This document shows positions 61,238 to 64,000 of a DNA stretch of 64,000 bases, piece by piece. A program made the position numbers and the translations under genes. The stretch's first letter is position 1. Every line of letters begins with the position of its first letter. The notes beneath the pieces were generated by a model. That model did no database searches, was not told the origin of the DNA, and worked only from the letters and a program-made list of their open reading frames with translations. Location: NCBI GenBank assembly GCA_037039925.1, contig JAXRKP010000006.1, positions 795,001 through 859,000 of the forward strand, read 5' to 3'. This stretch comes from Doris montereyensis. Its lineage: Eukaryota > Mollusca > Gastropoda > Nudibranchia > Dorididae.

Positions 61238-64000
61238 CAAATCCACTGTGGCCAAACAGCATGGAAGGATGAAGCCTGGTGCTCAGCCCTCCTTTGCCAA
61301 GAAAGACTAGGGTTCAGCCTAAAAGTAAAAGTACATAAAACATTAAAACAAATTAAATTTGAATTGGATACCATTCTGCAGTGGAATGTGAGAGGCGTAA
61401 GGACAATTTATGAAGAGCTTGTTTTATTATGTAGTTCAAATAGACTTCTTGCCCTAGCACTGCAGGAAAGTAAAGATAAGAGAAAGTTGTCAGTAAAAGG
61501 ATAAAGGGTAATAAGACCACGCTTTTACTCCATGATTCTTGTCGCTACACCCATTTAGAGTTGAACACCAGTATAGATATAGTGCCTGCTACTATAAGGA
61601 TCAGCCATTCATCTAATAAATATTTCACTGTCTGATCTGTATACCTACCACTACCACCATCAGTTAACACAAGCATTTATGAAATGGAAAAACTTTTTAT
61701 TTCAGCTTGCCTCCCATTTCCTCTTAATTGGGGATTTCATTGCCCATTCTTCTCTGTGGGGTGATTCCCGACCGTGGTCGAATGATAGAGAAATTGATCT
61801 CCGACCATAATTTAATTATTTTAAATTCAGAAGCGACATTCTTTCATTCAGCTTAGTATCAATCAGTTTAATTCATCGATCTATCAATTGCCTTTTCCTC
61901 TCTTGCTCTAGACTTCTCATGGCACGTTCATGATGACCTCTGTGATAGTGATCACTATCCTATCGTCTTATGCTTCAAGCCAACAGAACAGAAGACTCTA
62001 CCGAATAGTTCAATTTCAATAAATCAAACTGGACTCTTTAAAAAAAATGTTCTTCTGACATAGACGACTCTATGCTATCATCCGATGACCCTATATCTAC
62101 TTTCTCAGAGAAATTGATTTCTTTATCAAAAGGACGATTCCCTTCCATCCCCGTAAGCACCACAGATTTCCAAGTGTCCCCTGGTTCTCCAGAGAATACA
62201 TGTATAAGGAGGCAATCAATCAACAGAAAAAAGAAAGTTCAAAATACCTTTTTTTTTAATGTTTGATAAGTTTCAAAAAAGAAAAGGCTAAGACAAGATA
62301 CATAATATAACAAGCCAAAAGGAATTCCTGGCAGAATTATGTTTCCTCTCCAAATTGCAATGCCACCACCAAAACCGTGCTGAAGGCAGTGAGGAAAATA
62401 AATGGTAAGACAGCTTGCGCAAATATCCACCTCAAAAGGACGGCAAGTTAATTACCGATGTCAGAGATACAGCAAACTACCTTGGTCAGATTACTGCCCA
62501 GAATTCTTCCTCTGGGCATTACTCCACGGGTTTCAAAAAATTAAAACAGGTGAACGAAAAATTGACTATAAACTTTACCTCGGACAGCATAGAATCATAT
62601 AACAATTTTTTTCTCTGGAAGTGGAAGTAGTGGAAGTGGAAGAGCTGAGGGCATCCCTAGCGAAATCAAATGAATCGGCTGCAGAACCTGACTATTCACT
62701 ATCGTATCCATTCCTCACTAATCTTCCCACTCTTGTCTTTCCACCCTTTAGAAATATTCAATAAAATCTGGACTACAGACCGAATTTCCCCATGCTGGAA
62801 AAAGACTTACGGTCACTATTTCAAAACCTAACGGAGATCTCAGTGACCCATCTAGTTTAGTTATAGACTAGTTGCTTTTGCAAAACCATGGGGAAAATGG
62901 TGAATAACCGCCTTCTTTGCGTCTGGAAGAGAAAATATCTTCTTTCTGATGTCCAATGGGGTTTTCGCAAAAACCATAGTAGATCATCATAATGATCATC
63001 TTATCCGTCTGGACAGCTTTATTCGGGAGGCCTTTGCTAGAAACAGACAGGTCCTTGCAGGTCCGACCTGGAAACATGGCATTCTTACTCTTACTGAGCT
63101 TTTCAACCTCAACTTCTGTGGTCGTCTCCCTATTTTTTTTCCTTGGGTTCCTGTCAAAACGGCATTTCAAGGTTAAATAAGGGTCTGCACTATCTACTGT
63201 CTGAATTTTTTTTTCACAGGCATAAGGTAGCCTTCTTTCTCCGATATTATTTAACATACAAATCGGTAATATAAAGGCACTGCGTACCAGTGTTCAAGTA
63301 TCTCTTTTTGTAGATGATTTTGCTATCTATATTAAAAGCAAACATTTGTCATACCTTGAAAGATCAATGCATTTTTGCAACTATTTATCAACAAAGTTCA
63401 GAAATAGGTTATTGACAACGTTTTTAATTATCCACATCAAAAACTGTATGTGTCCACTTTCATAACCAAAGAAATGTACATGCTGAATCCAGTCTTTACT
63501 TAAACCAAACACCTCTCAAAGTATCCTAGAAGGCCAAATTTGTAGGTGTCATCTTTGACAAAAGGTTACCCTTTTTGTCTCGTGTTCGGAGCCTTAAGAA
63601 AAACGTCAAAAGGCTCTGAATATTCTGCGTTGTGGGCCACACGAATTGGAGTGCTGACAGAGTGACCATATTGAAATTGTATAAAGCATTAGTCCGGTCC
63701 AAGCTCGACTATGGCTCTGTTGTTTATTGATCCGCCCCCGAACATGTATTAAAAATGCTAGACCCCATTCATCATCATTGTTTTCATATTGCCTTAGGCG
63801 CCTTCCGAACTTCACCTTTAAAAAGCCTATATGTAGAAGCGGTGAACTATCTTTACATTTCACCGACGCCTAAAACTGTCGAATTACTATTTGAAAGTAA
63901 AGTCACTGCCCCAAAATCCTGCCTACAAAAACGTATTTGAAGCTTCCCTGTCTGTGATATTTGAGACATAAAAAACTACCCCACCTTTCGGCATTCGAAT
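61238..64000 (+). mobile_element. LINE family F copy 3, ORF1 end and ORF2 (runs off window)
   Basis: Starts with AKQHGRMKPGAQPSFAKKD (61,247-61,310), then an endonuclease (LQWNV-like at 61,375; SVYLPLPP-like near 61,640; CDSDHYPIVLCFKP at 61,940-61,985), linker (62,400-62,600), RT (KTMGKMVNNRLL near 62,880; LSDVQWGFRKNHS near 62,945; the ADD region near 63,310 reads FVDDFAIYI), then WSADRVTILKLYKALVRSKL, DYGSVVY (63,650-63,730) and LGAFRTSPLKSLYVEA (63,795-63,842). Many stops. The RNase H part would lie beyond 64,000. Confidence 0.82.

Overview
The window looks like nuclear DNA of an animal, most likely a marine lophotrochozoan such as a mollusc. The reasons are widely spaced short exons with GT/AG splice sites, AT-rich introns, several decayed LINE families, tRNA-derived SINEs, a Ty3/gypsy fragment, piggyBac-, mariner- and pogo-type DNA transposon remains, and long microsatellites. 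There is no bacterial-style gene organisation. The species assignment is inference.

The main host gene is on the minus strand: the N-terminal cytoplasmic part of a TRPM-family cation channel. Fourteen exons between 40,742 and 3,609, plus a possible start exon at 43,782, can be chained by splice phase into about 720 codons. They cover the TRPM homology regions, including the nucleotide-binding SLOG-like core, up to the last block before the membrane. The transmembrane exons are not visible and should lie beyond position 1. Six or seven positions need one extra base, mostly in short A or T runs, to keep frame, while splice sites stay intact. This looks more like homopolymer under-calling in the assembly than a pseudogene.

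A second, unrecognised gene is suggested on the plus strand (exons at 44,088 and 47,631), head to head with TRPM about 300 bases from its presumed start.

Almost everything else is repeats, mostly inside TRPM introns. (1) LINE family A (5' tandem monomers, APE-type endonuclease, GAAA tail) occurs at least eight times; one copy (5,889-7,497) sits inside another LINE with a clean 9-base target duplication. (2) CR1/L2/jockey-like LINEs lie at 5,690-9,843, 11,383-12,300, 28,240-28,880, 42,205-42,660 and 58,545-59,870. (3) LINE family F (I/Nimb-like, gag-like ORF1) lies at 48,690-53,060 and 60,786 to the end, the latter with an inverted 5' part. (4) A family of TTAA-flanked elements with G/C-tract ends (168-1,650; 5,139-5,621; 22,366-23,440; 25,394-26,400; 30,500-31,190; 33,815-34,050; 53,784-54,705) shares a subterminal motif in four copies; I could not match it to a named family. 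(5) A piggyBac-type deletion derivative lies at 45,344-46,420. (6) A 44-bp minisatellite (10,455-11,250 and 12,325-12,720) occurs in both orientations, and large GA and CTT/CTA/CTC microsatellites lie at 3,905-4,930.
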